Origin: JADZEJ01 sp964426815
GTDB taxonomy: Bacteria; Patescibacteriota; Patescibacteriia; 2-12-FULL-60-25
Assembly: GCA_964426815.1 (NCBI GenBank)
Contig: CAYRRZ010000014.1
Location: forward strand, 1-25,033
DNA length: 25,033 bases
Direction of reading: 5' to 3'
The translations under genes and the position numbers were made by a program. Positions 1 to 8,807 of this stretch are shown here, piece after piece; within the stretch, counting starts at the first letter, position 1, and each line of letters starts with the position of its first letter. The notes below the pieces were generated by a model. The model made no database searches. It saw nothing but the letters and a program-made list of their open reading frames with translations, and was not told where the DNA came from.

Positions 1-67
1 CGACTCGTCCTTTGTCAACAGACCGAGGAGAACAGAACCTAAAACATTCAAAACCACCTGTCAATGA

Positions 68-96
68 TTGACAAAACCCACAATAAGCCGTAGATT
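68..96 (+). promoter_or_regulatory. Promoter of the pentapeptide-like gene
   Basis: TTGACA at 68-73 and TAGATT at 91-96 are separated by exactly 17 bases, a sigma70-type layout. The start codon at 137 lies about 40 bases downstream. The same -35 box and spacing recur before the three other solitary plus-strand genes. Confidence 0.6.
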
Positions 97-136
97 GACC
101 CATCAATCGCACATTCTACCGACGAAAGGCATCCAA

Positions 137-1015
137 ATGAATACATACCAGGATCTCATCGATGAGCATGGTTTGGCTGAAGCTCTGCGGCGGATTCGCC
201 TGACGCACAACTCGGAAGTTAGCTCGATCGACCTCCGCTTTGCGAACATCCTGTCGCAGAGCATCAACGAGCTCGACCTGAGCGGAGTCAATCTCGAGCA
301 TAGCGTTTGGAAAAAGGTTTCGATCAAAAAACTAACCGGCACCGACATCCGCCTGAGATATGCAAACTGGGAAGAGGTCGACATCATGGGTGGGCACGTG
401 ACACTCATGATCGCGAATGGCATCAAGCTCTCTCGCTGCACCTTTGCTCATCTCAAAATTGAGTTGAGCGAATTCCCCCGTTCATTTTGGGACTATGTTC
501 AGTTGAGAGACTGCTGTCTCCTGACGGTAAACCTCGTCAATGGCATCTGGAGAAAGTGCGTCTTCATGGACACGGTCTTGACCGGAATCGATGGTCGCTA
601 TCTCGACATCCGACCCGATAAGATCGGAATCGGAAATATCTTTACCGGAAAAATGATCTGGAAAGATAGCGATCTGTGTCGAGCTAAGTTTGATCTCAAT
701 GATCTGCGTGAAATCTCGATCGAGCGAATGACAATGTCGCGTCCCACGCTCAAAGGCGATGGCCGCTTCATCTACTCCCAAAAAATCGGGAGCGTCAGCA
801 CTAGACCCCAAAGACCAAAAGCAATACAGCGTCGCCACCGCGGCTTACTCAGACTCGTCCGCTCTCCTCAACGGACGAGTTTTTTGTTTAAAAAAATCCC
901 CCGATGGAAATCGAGGGACGGTAATTTTATGCTGCTTTGTCTTTCGTTCCAAACAAACCATTCACGAGCCACGACACCAACCAGTACACCAGAGCCCCCA
1001 AGAATGCCGCCTTGA
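137..1015 (+). CDS. Degenerate pentapeptide-repeat-like protein, frame runs through its terminator
   Basis: I do not recognise a specific family. Residues about 25-200 carry loosely spaced A(N/D)L-type units such as DLSGVNL, DIRLRYANW and SDLCRAKFDLNDL, which suggests a right-handed beta-helix of pentapeptide type. There is no signal peptide and no membrane segment, so it is probably cytoplasmic. I chose the ATG at 137 because AAAGG lies about 8 bases upstream; the TTG at 68 sits inside the -35 box. Sampled G+C is 60%, higher than in neighbouring minus-strand genes. The oddity is the 3' end: the frame stays open through a strong terminator (853-885) and into the convergent holin-like gene, stopping only at 1015. 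The last ~45 residues are therefore unlikely to be made. A TAG at 802-804 in another frame would end the protein before the hairpin if one base were missing in the A-run near 780-785. Confidence 0.6.
   Translation: MNTYQDLIDEHGLAEALRRIRLTHNSEVSSIDLRFANILSQSINELDLSGVNLEHSVWKKVSIKKLTGTDIRLRYANWEEVDIMGGHVTLMIANGIKLSRCTFAHLKIELSEFPRSFWDYVQLRDCCLLTVNLVNGIWRKCVFMDTVLTGIDGRYLDIRPDKIGIGNIFTGKMIWKDSDLCRAKFDLNDLREISIERMTMSRPTLKGDGRFIYSQKIGSVSTRPQRPKAIQRRHRGLLRLVRSPQRTSFLFKKIPRWKSRDGNFMLLCLSFQTNHSRATTPTSTPEPPRMPP
853..885 (+). terminator. Intrinsic terminator of the plus-strand gene
   Basis: ACTCGTCCG (853-861) pairs perfectly with CGGACGAGT (872-880) across a 10-base loop and is followed by a T run to 885. 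It lies inside the open frame of the upstream gene. Confidence 0.85.
890..918 (-). terminator. Intrinsic terminator of the xseA-xseB-holin operon
   Basis: On the minus strand TCCCTCGAT (918-910) pairs with ATCGGGGGA (905-897) across a 4-base loop, then a run of seven T (896-890). It lies 9 bases after the stop of the holin-like gene and faces the plus-strand terminator at 853-885. Confidence 0.8.
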
Positions 1016-1280
1016 AATTTGCCACATCAAATCCTTTTGCAATGCTCGATGCAAGCCAGAACATAAGCGCATTCACCACAAAAGTGAACAGGCCCAAGGT
1101 AATGACATTAACTGGAAGCGTAAGCAAAAGCACCAATGGACGAATCAAGGCATTCACCAAACCGATAATCAAAGCAGCGATAAGCGCTGCCCAAAAACTC
1201 CGAACAGAAACACCCGGCACAACATATGCCGCAGCCATGACTGAGGCTGCAGAAATCACCCAACGAAGAAGTAATGACAT
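927..1280 (-). CDS. 4-TM holin-like membrane protein (YvlD / phage holin superfamily IV type)
   Basis: This 117-residue protein is almost entirely hydrophobic, with about four transmembrane segments: near residues 2-22, 27-52, 55-78 and 90-110. The segment between the second and third, NALIRPLVLLLTLPVNVITLG, is the hallmark of the Phage_holin_4_2 / YvlD family of small integral membrane proteins. Members are common in bacterial chromosomes and need not belong to a phage; their exact role is not settled. The length matches the family (about 110-120). It is the last gene of a long minus-strand operon, 9 bases after xseB and just before a terminator. No lysis partner or phage gene is nearby, so I read it as a chromosomal membrane protein rather than a working holin. 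Confidence 0.85.
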   Translation of the reverse strand: MSLLLRWVISAASVMAAAYVVPGVSVRSFWAALIAALIIGLVNALIRPLVLLLTLPVNVITLGLFTFVVNALMFWLASSIAKGFDVANFKAAFLGALVYWLVSWLVNGLFGTKDKAA

Positions 1281-1289
1281 ACAGAGTTC

Positions 1290-1499
1290 CTAAGAAAATT
1301 TCTGTTTAATCTCTTTAACCTTGTTCTCTGCCTCGTCTAACTTTTTCTTCAAGGCATCGGCAACAAGCATAGCACGCTCGAACTTCTGTAGACCAGCGTC
1401 CACATCCGCCTCTCCACGCTCAAACCAAGCTGAAATTTCTTCAAGCTCAGCGAAGCCCTTCGCAACATCCAGTTCTTTCATTTCTTTCTTTATAGCCAT
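1290..1499 (-). CDS. xseB: Exodeoxyribonuclease VII small subunit
   Basis: This 69-residue helical protein carries the family signature ELEEISAWFERGEADVDAGLQKFERAM followed by a coiled tail of Lys and Glu residues. XseB binds the large subunit XseA; several small subunits are needed per large subunit to form exonuclease VII, which degrades single-stranded DNA from both ends in repair and in clearing misprocessed ends. The length is typical of the family (60-80). It lies 58 bases downstream of xseA on the same strand, the usual order. A weak AGAAAG lies upstream of the ATG. The expected partner, position and sequence all agree, so the call is firm. Confidence 0.93.
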   Translation of the reverse strand: MAIKKEMKELDVAKGFAELEEISAWFERGEADVDAGLQKFERAMLVADALKKKLDEAENKVKEIKQKFS

Positions 1500-1557
1500 A
1501 TCTTTCTCTATTCGTGATTTCTATAGTAGTCCACCTTGGAATTTGTCTCAAGTTCAG

Positions 1558-2751
1558 CTAGATAAGACGCGTTTGTAGCTGAGATGATGAACGACCAATC
1601 GTCGCCTCGACTTCTCCATCTTGAAACAAGACCTGAATCCCATCTCCCTCCTTTAAACCAGCTTTACCTGTAATCGCTTTTCCATTTTTTCCTTTCACTA
1701 AAGCATATCCTCTCGCGAGAACACGTCGCGGATCAAGGCCAGATAAAATCTGAATCCGCATATCTAAACGTTCGCGCAAAACCTGGAACCAGCGCGTCGA
1801 ATGTGACTGAAAACGCTCAGAAAGATGAGCCAATTCAACACTTCGCGCCTGCAACCAAATCCCAGGAGCGAATAATACTTTTTCTAAAATACGATGACCC
1901 GCATCTAATAATTCGCGCATTCCATCATCCGCCACTTGTTGCATCGTCGCAATTTCATACAGCACATCTTTACGATCTGGAACCAAACGACGTGCACAAT
2001 CCGTTGGCGTCGAACCACGAATATCCGCCACTTCTTCGGCCAAGGTGATATCACGTTCATGTCCAATCGCAACCATGGTCGGAATTCTCGATGCATGTAT
2101 CGCACGTACAAGAGCTTCATCATTAAAAGCAATCAAGTCTTCAAATGAACCGCCTCCGCGCGTAATGATAATCGCATCATATTCCCCATTTTGTGCCGCT
2201 TCGAGCGCTGACATCACCGACATTGGCGCTCGCTCACCCTGAACAACGACATGATAACTATCAATTTCTAGCCCCTTCCATCGTTCATCTAAGATGCGCA
2301 AAAAATCTCCATAGGCGGCACTTTCGCGCGAAGCAATCAACGCAATCTTCTTTGGAAACCGTGGCAATTCGCGTTTACGCGTCGGATCAAATAATCCTTC
2401 TTTTTCTAAACGCTCTCGAAGCAAGGCTAAAGCACGACGTAAACTCCCCTCTCCCGAAACTTCGACACGATCTGCGGATAAAGAAAACTTGCCGTACTTT
2501 GGATAAATCCGGGGCGAACCAAATACTTTTACTTTCATTCCATCCTCTACCGGAACCCGCAGATTCCACACCGTCATAAACACATTCACCAAGGCCTTAT
2601 CATCCTTCAAATCAAAAGACACCCATTGACCTTGCGATACACGAAAACTCGAAACCTCCCCTTCAACCGCCACATCGCTTGGCCAGGTTTCTTTGAGGGT
2701 TGCATTGACGACATCTACGAATTCCGAAACGGCAATGCTGCGAGATTCCAT
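1558..2751 (-). CDS. xseA: Exodeoxyribonuclease VII large subunit
   Basis: At 397 residues this is a slightly short XseA (E. coli about 456). An N-terminal OB-fold, residues about 5-100, binds single-stranded DNA. The catalytic domain follows, with ALIASRESAAYGDFLRIL near 137, TRGGGSFEDLIAFNDE near 197 and the IGHERDITLAEEVADIRGS segment near 224, which is the conserved H-E-x-D region of this nuclease. A helical C-terminal part (about 260-350) would bind XseB. The product degrades single-stranded DNA in repair. The gene starts one base after the TAA of the upstream membrane-protein gene and has no Shine-Dalgarno, so it is probably translated by coupling. xseB follows directly. Confidence 0.95.
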   Translation of the reverse strand: MESRSIAVSEFVDVVNATLKETWPSDVAVEGEVSSFRVSQGQWVSFDLKDDKALVNVFMTVWNLRVPVEDGMKVKVFGSPRIYPKYGKFSLSADRVEVSGEGSLRRALALLRERLEKEGLFDPTRKRELPRFPKKIALIASRESAAYGDFLRILDERWKGLEIDSYHVVVQGERAPMSVMSALEAAQNGEYDAIIITRGGGSFEDLIAFNDEALVRAIHASRIPTMVAIGHERDITLAEEVADIRGSTPTDCARRLVPDRKDVLYEIATMQQVADDGMRELLDAGHRILEKVLFAPGIWLQARSVELAHLSERFQSHSTRWFQVLRERLDMRIQILSGLDPRRVLARGYALVKGKNGKAITGKAGLKEGDGIQVLFQDGEVEATIGRSSSQLQTRLI

Positions 2752-2752
2752 A

Positions 2753-4636
2753 TTATGGCTTTTTTACCACACCTTTGGATTTTGCGCTTTCATCTTCTGG
2801 TAAATCTGTGGACAAGCGCGGACGAACTTGAACCAAAGGCTCTGAAATATCAACATCCGTCGCTTCGAGACGAGCCTCGCCCAATAATTGCCCAAAACGC
2901 CCCATATCAACCTCACCCGGCGTAAATGCCACATCAAATCCAACCGATTCTTCCTCGATATCCTTTGGCATTCGATTCAAGGTCCAGACGATCAACCGTT
3001 TATCAGCATCATAGGTCAATTCACCTGCCGTGGTACTCGCAACGCCGCTCCACTCAGCCCGTTTTGGAAGCTCAGCCGTCACCCGAACATTTTTTAATTC
3101 ATGTATGGTTTTACCCAATACCCAATTCACCCGATAACGCGTTGTTTGCCCAATCGTTGGCGGAAGTGGACCGGATCCAACGGGCGCTCCTTCTTCAGAC
3201 GAATACCGAGCCTCACTTACCAAAGAAACATCTGAACGGAACCGAAGCTCACGCGGTGACGTTCGAATGATTCGACGAATGGTCGTATTCCCAATTGTCA
3301 TCTGTGCCTCAGCAATAAATTGCACCTTTAATTGATCTGCCGTTGATGAGGCACTGCTTACCAATGGAACGCTGAATTCCAAAACCCCATCTGCCTGCGG
3401 GACCATTTTTTCAAAAACGGGACTAGATTTTTTATCCCACACGATCGCATTACCAATACGGGTTCCAGATGAAGACTGCTCGAGTTTTGACCAATCAATT
3501 GGATTCGTCCCCGTAGCACCACCCTCAGCAAATAAACGAATGCTGACATCTTTTAACTCTTCAGATGACGTATTTTCATATGCCAAACTCACATGTTGCA
3601 CTTCACCATATGGAACCGTCCGATCAATATCCGAACCATTTACCACCAATTTCAAACTTAAATCACCTGCCAATACAGATAAGCTGTTTTCGCTTATTTG
3701 TGCAGGCATGAATAGACCCATTGCCGATAACCGTCCTGTTTCAGCTCGAAACTGCGCATCTCCAGAAAAACCACTCGCAAAGGTACCCGTTACACCAATC
3801 GTCGTTGAAGCTCCTGCACCAAAAAATGACAAAGGAAAACGAACCGTCGAATCAATTATTTCTGCGCCAGGTATCGTGCTACTTGCATCCCGAATAAAAC
3901 CAGGCGGCAAGGTCAAACGCGCTTCGAGATCTTTTACCTCAGAGCTACCCCGATTCACAATCGTATAAACAAAATGCACTTTATCCCCCGGCAAGGCTTT
4001 AGCCGGCAAGTCCACTCGTCCATCTAAAACACTGTCAACATATTCAAGAGCACGAGTCGTAAGCGCCTCCGAATCTATATCTGCACTCATCGGACGATAG
4101 CTTCCCACAACCTGAATCGCTGTCTTGGTATGTAACGCCCCTGTAAACATTCCACGAACCGTAATCGAACCTCTACCGCCAAATGGAATTGACTCCAATT
4201 GATATATCAGCTGCCTAGGATCTGTTGAAGGAGGTTCGCTCCGCGTAATCACAAAGTCACTTGGAAAGTTGATTCGCAAACTCGCTGCCGACAATGGTTC
4301 ATTCGAATTATTTTGCCAATTAATAAAATAGGTATTTTCTTCACCTAACGAAACCTTGTCTGGTCCATCAATAAAAACACGCAAACCATCACTTCCCTGA
4401 AAACCACGAAATGGCTTAAACAACAAAAAACCAAACCAAATCGCCGCAATCAACATCGCAAAAAACGTACAAATACCAAAAAAAATCAACCATGCATATG
4501 GCCTTTGCTTAGTCTCAAAATTCGCAAAATCAGGAAGCTTGCCATTCTCCTCATAAATCGCCTCCAAGCTCTTTTCAACCTCATCGGCCTTAGGCAATTT
4601 CCGCGCTGGCGGTGTCGGGGCCTTTGAGTTCCTCAT
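2753..4636 (-). CDS. Single-pass membrane protein with DUF11-like beta domains
   Basis: The 627-residue protein has a short cytoplasmic N-terminus, one strong membrane segment at about 48-73 and a long outer part. The outer part shows repeated beta-sandwich modules of DUF11/CARDB character, for example KVSLGEENTYFINWQNNS near 94, PGDKVHFVYTIVNRGSSEVKD near 218, and later similar units near 345 and 510. Such modules usually build extended surface stalks. I do not recognise an enzymatic domain. The start overlaps the end of the DUF4012 gene by 4 bases and AAGGG precedes it, so the two are probably co-translated and may act together at the envelope. The gene then runs into xseA after one base. 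An adhesion or surface-assembly role is an inference from topology and neighbours. Confidence 0.8.
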   Translation of the reverse strand: MRNSKAPTPPARKLPKADEVEKSLEAIYEENGKLPDFANFETKQRPYAWLIFFGICTFFAMLIAAIWFGFLLFKPFRGFQGSDGLRVFIDGPDKVSLGEENTYFINWQNNSNEPLSAASLRINFPSDFVITRSEPPSTDPRQLIYQLESIPFGGRGSITVRGMFTGALHTKTAIQVVGSYRPMSADIDSEALTTRALEYVDSVLDGRVDLPAKALPGDKVHFVYTIVNRGSSEVKDLEARLTLPPGFIRDASSTIPGAEIIDSTVRFPLSFFGAGASTTIGVTGTFASGFSGDAQFRAETGRLSAMGLFMPAQISENSLSVLAGDLSLKLVVNGSDIDRTVPYGEVQHVSLAYENTSSEELKDVSIRLFAEGGATGTNPIDWSKLEQSSSGTRIGNAIVWDKKSSPVFEKMVPQADGVLEFSVPLVSSASSTADQLKVQFIAEAQMTIGNTTIRRIIRTSPRELRFRSDVSLVSEARYSSEEGAPVGSGPLPPTIGQTTRYRVNWVLGKTIHELKNVRVTAELPKRAEWSGVASTTAGELTYDADKRLIVWTLNRMPKDIEEESVGFDVAFTPGEVDMGRFGQLLGEARLEATDVDISEPLVQVRPRLSTDLPEDESAKSKGVVKKP

Positions 4637-7287
4637 AGCCCTTGTGAAAATAATCCAGCCATCACAATATCTCTATCCCATGGACCAGAATATTCAAGTG
4701 ATTTTCCCGTCTTTGTCCAAGACGTCTTCCAACTTGCAGGAAAAACAACTTTCGAATTCAACTGACGCTCCGTCTTACCAGACTGGCTCGTTAACAACAT
4801 CAAATAAGCGGCACGCGAAGGCGTGGACGCGCCCTGAGCTGATGCATCGATTCGACTCAATAATTCTGTTGCCAAGAATGGCAAACGATACACCAAACGA
4901 ATCTCCTGCGTTTCACCTGGGTCAAGCTGCATCCAGCCACCAAAAACCGCACGGTCTCCTTCTTGCATCACGTCCACATCGCCCATCTTTTTGCTCGAAG
5001 ATTCAATTTCAAATACCGATGGATCTTGCCCATCATTTAATTCTGGCGTCTTAAACAAACCCGCATTCGGTGGTCGAAAACCCGATGCAGACAATAGAAC
5101 ACTTCCCTTTGGAACATAGGCACGGAGATACGACACATTACGCACCCCACGGAACAATTCACCTTTATTGCCCGTATGCGTTCTTTGAAGCACGAGGGTT
5201 GTTTCCATGCGGCCATCCTCTGCAATACGCACTTCATGATTCACTTGCTCCTTCACAACTCCATCCGTTTTCTGCCCAGCGATATTTGTTTCAATCAAAG
5301 CCAAGGCATCGCCCACGGTCGGCTTCATGCGACCACTCCAACCATAGCGGTCAACAATATCTTGCTCTTGCTCATGGAATGAAGCGACCTGAATATCCTT
5401 AGTATCAAGCGCATGCGAAACCGCCGTCGCTAACTGCACCCATTCTTCTTTTGACAATGTCTTCATCCGATCGCGCAATTTTTCTGACAAGTCGGCGATA
5501 AATTTTTTCGGCGTATTATTTTCTTTGTCATACTCAAGCTCAACTGATTTCTGTGTTTCGAGCATGAAATTCGAAGCATCAATCGTCTTGCCATATTCTG
5601 GCATCGCAATCGGACCGGTAACACGCAAGACATCCTCCATGAATGTCGCATTCACAGCGACCACGCCATCAATCGTTGGCTGACCAGCCTTACTCCAGAA
5701 CCAACGCAAAGTTTGCGCGCTCTTCAAGAAATCTGGAAACCAATTTGCATCCTGAAATTGCCACTGTGCATTAATAAGCTGCAATGGTTTTGGAGATTGA
5801 AGACGTGTCGTCAACTGCCCCTTCAAATCATACGTGCCTCCATGCGGGACATGAATATCGCGCAAATTCCCTTTATCAAAGGTGACCTCGGCCAAAGAAC
5901 CCATGAATCCGCCCGTTGGACGCAATTCTGTTGGGTTTTGAAAAACCAACAAATACTTTCTCAGGCCCTCTTTTCCAACCATGACCGACATCACATCTGA
6001 CAAAGCAGCAACTTCTTGCAAAGCCTGTGATGATTTTTCAAGTTGAGGCAAGAGCTGCTTCAATTGCGTCCGCTGTGGCTCAGGCACACTCTCAATTTCG
6101 ATCGTCGCCGCAGCTTTGCGCGCATCAGATAAAAGCAATAAAGCGCTGCGCGTATATGCTCCTAATACATCAAAACGTTCATCCAAACGACGCTGCGGAT
6201 CGCTATACGCTTTTTCATATCCTAAAGCTAATAAGCGCGCGGCTTCACTCGACTTATCTCCGATCTCAAGCAAAGCACGGGCACTGCGATATTGCTTAGG
6301 CATGACCGATGCTGCTCCTAAAGCCAAGGCTCCAGCTTGTGAAAGCAGGGCATCTGCTTCACGAAACTTACTCGAAGCTCCACGCAAAGCTTCAACCGAA
6401 GCTGGCGTCCCCGGGTCTTGTCGAATGGATTGCAATTCGGCCACAGCCGCCTTTCCTTCTTCAATCACTTCATCCCCATGACTCGAAGCTACGCGATACA
6501 AAGCCACCGCCTGTGCCGGCAATGTCACCACAAAGGCTAAAACCGCAAAGCCAGCTAAAGCGCGAGCAAAAGAAAGACGCGGCAAACCAATAAGCGGAGC
6601 ACCGATCGCCTCTTCTTCCATCTGTTCAACTTCTTCAACAAAGTGCTGCTCAGCGCGACGCGTACGTCTAAACAAACTCACAACCGATGTCCGCATCGAA
6701 CCAAAGGTATGCGACAAAACCGTCAAAAACCCATGCGATTCACGATAAGCTTGATCAAAACTCTCTGAGGTAAACTGTTCCGCATAGGAAACCGGATGCG
6801 CATGTCCGGTCTCAACCGACACATCACGCGAAACCGTGGCATACACCTGAACCGGCATGCTCGCTACCTCGGGTAAATCAGATTCCAAAGCATCTTGTAC
6901 TGAAACTCGCTCTTCTTCTTTCGTTGCCTCTTCAGACAAAAGAACATGATGCAAAGAAACCACGTACTTACTACTCGAATGCGGCTGTCGCGCAATCGAA
7001 ATCGATTGCTCTCGATCCCCTTCTGCACCCTGGGTCGCAAACGCCACGGATTCTTGAACAAGATCCGCCAATGGATCTTCAACTAAACGAAATGTTTTTT
7101 CTTGATATTCAATTTGCGTATGCTGAATCTCAACTCTTTTCTGAACACGCTTACGAGGACCAATGGCTGACATCATGGTCACGCCATCACGCTCAATCAC
7201 ACGCTCAAGTTGTGACTCAAGCGCGCTCGAAAAATCACCAGACTCGGGTGACTTTCGTCGAAATGACGATGATAAAGCTTCCTCCAT
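4633..7287 (-). CDS. DUF4012 domain membrane protein
   Basis: This 884-residue protein has a polar cytoplasmic N-terminus of about 240 residues, one transmembrane helix at about 241-263, an extracytoplasmic helical region to about 430, then the DUF4012 core. The core begins with LRKYLLVFQNPTELRPTGG near 442-460 and continues with the conserved NWFPDF and DGVVAVN segments. DUF4012 proteins are frequent in Patescibacteria and Gram-positive bacteria and often sit beside glycan genes; their biochemical role is unknown. Here the gene lies 15 bases downstream of a glycosyltransferase and overlaps the DUF11-like gene by 4 bases, which supports a cell-surface polysaccharide or envelope function. The N-terminal cytoplasmic part is unusually long and I find no known domain in it. 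Confidence 0.88.
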   Translation of the reverse strand: MEEALSSSFRRKSPESGDFSSALESQLERVIERDGVTMMSAIGPRKRVQKRVEIQHTQIEYQEKTFRLVEDPLADLVQESVAFATQGAEGDREQSISIARQPHSSSKYVVSLHHVLLSEEATKEEERVSVQDALESDLPEVASMPVQVYATVSRDVSVETGHAHPVSYAEQFTSESFDQAYRESHGFLTVLSHTFGSMRTSVVSLFRRTRRAEQHFVEEVEQMEEEAIGAPLIGLPRLSFARALAGFAVLAFVVTLPAQAVALYRVASSHGDEVIEEGKAAVAELQSIRQDPGTPASVEALRGASSKFREADALLSQAGALALGAASVMPKQYRSARALLEIGDKSSEAARLLALGYEKAYSDPQRRLDERFDVLGAYTRSALLLLSDARKAAATIEIESVPEPQRTQLKQLLPQLEKSSQALQEVAALSDVMSVMVGKEGLRKYLLVFQNPTELRPTGGFMGSLAEVTFDKGNLRDIHVPHGGTYDLKGQLTTRLQSPKPLQLINAQWQFQDANWFPDFLKSAQTLRWFWSKAGQPTIDGVVAVNATFMEDVLRVTGPIAMPEYGKTIDASNFMLETQKSVELEYDKENNTPKKFIADLSEKLRDRMKTLSKEEWVQLATAVSHALDTKDIQVASFHEQEQDIVDRYGWSGRMKPTVGDALALIETNIAGQKTDGVVKEQVNHEVRIAEDGRMETTLVLQRTHTGNKGELFRGVRNVSYLRAYVPKGSVLLSASGFRPPNAGLFKTPELNDGQDPSVFEIESSSKKMGDVDVMQEGDRAVFGGWMQLDPGETQEIRLVYRLPFLATELLSRIDASAQGASTPSRAAYLMLLTSQSGKTERQLNSKVVFPASWKTSWTKTGKSLEYSGPWDRDIVMAGLFSQGL

Positions 7288-7302
7288 GCAAGGTGTAAAA
7301 CC

Positions 7303-8406
7303 TTACGCATCCATCAAAGCTGAAATGACTCGTTGCGCTGCTTCTGGCCAACGATGTCGCAAGGCGAGTTTCTTGGCTACATCATGCGCTTGTTTTCGAG
7401 CTTGATCAGGATCTGCGACCAGGTTCCGTACAGCCAGAAGTATAGCATCCTTTACCCCATCCCGGAAGAAAAAAGCCCCATCCTGACCCAAGACTTCGAT
7501 CAAAGCTGGAATCTCCCGTGCAATCACCGGACAACCAACAGCCAAAGCTTCAAGCGGGGGCAATCCAAAACCCTCAAACCGCGACGGATACAGCAAGCCA
7601 ATCGCCTGCACATACAATTTCGCAAGCTCTTCATCCTCAACTTTACCCAAAAACCGAATTCCACTCAGATTCCTTTCTTTTACGAGCGACATCAAACGCT
7701 GCATAAACACATCCTGCTCACCCACAATCCACCACTCCAATTCAGGAAACTCTTTTCGAATCGACGGCCAAGCATCTACAACTTCTCCCAATGCCTTATG
7801 TGGATAAGCCGACCCCACCGACAACAAAAACCTCTGAGAATTGCGCACAGAGAGCTGTGTAGACTGGATCTTCCCCATCCCCTCCCCTGTCACTCGAATT
7901 TTTGAAATAAAACCAGGAAAAAAAGCAGCAATATCATCCTTGACTGCTTGGGTCGGCGTTAAAATCGCTCGCGAAGACCGAATCGCATGTGCCACTACCA
8001 ACCGATGCGCCATCCGTTTGAACCAAGCCACGAATGGATGTCTCAAACTTGCTTTTGCACTCTCTGGCGCATGGAATAACAACAAATCATGGACAAAAAC
8101 GACGAATGGATCCGGCATCCCAAAATACGGCACATTCCAATGCGGAATAAAATATCGATCCGCCCGAATCCGTCGAAAAATACCCGAAAGGTATATTTGC
8201 TCCTTCCATCCATACCACGGAATATCCGCCACCACCGTTTCAACACATGGATGCGATACAAAAGGATGCGCTGAACTGCGTACCACTAAAACATATCGAT
8301 GCTGCGGAGCGACTTCAAGCAAAGCTTCAATTAATTCTTCAATAAAGCGCCCGATCCCTCGAGTCACCCCAGCTCCCATCATGCGAGCATCAATACAAAT
8401 CCGCAT
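7303..8406 (-). CDS. Glycosyltransferase family 4 (GT-B fold)
   Basis: The 367-residue protein starts MRICIDARMMGAGVTRGIGRF, typical of GT4 enzymes that act on surface polysaccharides. The C-terminal donor-binding half carries LLSVGSAYPHKALGEVVDAW near 191 and FEGFGLPPLEALAVGCPVIA near 280, the E-x7-E motif that holds the nucleotide-sugar. Length and domain order are normal. It probably transfers a hexose from a nucleotide-sugar to a lipid-linked or surface glycan at the inner face of the membrane; the actual sugar cannot be told from sequence. It follows a small membrane gene after one base and precedes the DUF4012 gene by 15 bases, which places it in the envelope operon. Confidence 0.9.
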   Translation of the reverse strand: MRICIDARMMGAGVTRGIGRFIEELIEALLEVAPQHRYVLVVRSSAHPFVSHPCVETVVADIPWYGWKEQIYLSGIFRRIRADRYFIPHWNVPYFGMPDPFVVFVHDLLLFHAPESAKASLRHPFVAWFKRMAHRLVVAHAIRSSRAILTPTQAVKDDIAAFFPGFISKIRVTGEGMGKIQSTQLSVRNSQRFLLSVGSAYPHKALGEVVDAWPSIRKEFPELEWWIVGEQDVFMQRLMSLVKERNLSGIRFLGKVEDEELAKLYVQAIGLLYPSRFEGFGLPPLEALAVGCPVIAREIPALIEVLGQDGAFFFRDGVKDAILLAVRNLVADPDQARKQAHDVAKKLALRHRWPEAAQRVISALMDA

Positions 8407-8407
8407 G

Positions 8408-8674
8408 CTACTTTTTTTCCTCGTCCTTTTTACCCCACTGCCAACGAGGCTTCTCCCCTGTTAACCAGGTGACTACAAGTAAAGCAACAACCAGGATAAC
8501 CGTCGAAGGAATATAACTGCGCAAAAAATCTTCACCAGAAGCTAAGGTACTTTGCTTGATCCAAATATAATTCCAAATGATCAAACAGACCCAAACCGCA
8601 ATAATCACCCATCCCTGCCAGGTTGATGGAGTCCAGCCATACCCATACGTTTTACGCACAAACCAAATAGGTCG
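8408..8674 (-). CDS. Small two-TM membrane protein, 5' end lost in the assembly gap
   Basis: Only the C-terminal ~88 residues are visible, because the start lies in the run of N. The visible part begins RPIWFVRKTYGYGWTPSTWQGW, followed by membrane segments near visible residues 22-42 and 54-72 and a charged tail ending in KKDEEKK. The W-F-x-R-K-x-Y-G-x-G-W pattern followed by WQGW resembles the N-terminus of a widespread family of uncharacterised small membrane proteins, so probably only a few residues are missing. The function is unknown. It ends one base before the glycosyltransferase start and so heads, or is an early member of, the envelope operon. A longer reading that crosses the gap into tRNA-Pro is an artefact. 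Confidence 0.7.
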   Translation of the reverse strand, partial: RPIWFVRKTYGYGWTPSTWQGWVIIAVWVCLIIWNYIWIKQSTLASGEDFLRSYIPSTVILVVALLVVTWLTGEKPRWQWGKKDEEKK

Positions 8675-8774
8675 NNNNNNNNNNNNNNNNNNNNNNNNNN
8701 NNNNNNNNNNNNNNNNNNNNNNNNNNNNNNNNNNNNNNNNNNNNNNNNNNNNNNNNNNNNNNNNNNNNNNNNNN
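8675..8774. other. Assembly gap of 100 N
   Basis: Exactly 100 undetermined bases, a customary placeholder for a gap of unknown length. It hides the start of the small membrane gene and possibly the operon promoter. Confidence 0.98.
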
Positions 8775-8776
8775 AC

Positions 8777-8805
8777 AAAACATCCTTCGTAATGAAGGAT
8801 GTTTT
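8777..8805 (-). terminator. Terminator after the tRNA-Gly/tRNA-Pro pair
   Basis: A perfect 12-base stem, AAAACATCCTTC (8777-8788) with GAAGGATGTTTT (8794-8805), has a 5-base loop. On the minus strand it starts 2 bases after the CCA of tRNA-Pro and ends in GTTTTGT. Confidence 0.8.
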
Positions 8806-8807
8806 GA

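Noticed and set aside
68..136. TTG start extending the pentapeptide-like protein by 23 residues
   Set aside because: The TTG is part of the -35 box; the ATG at 137 has a ribosome site.
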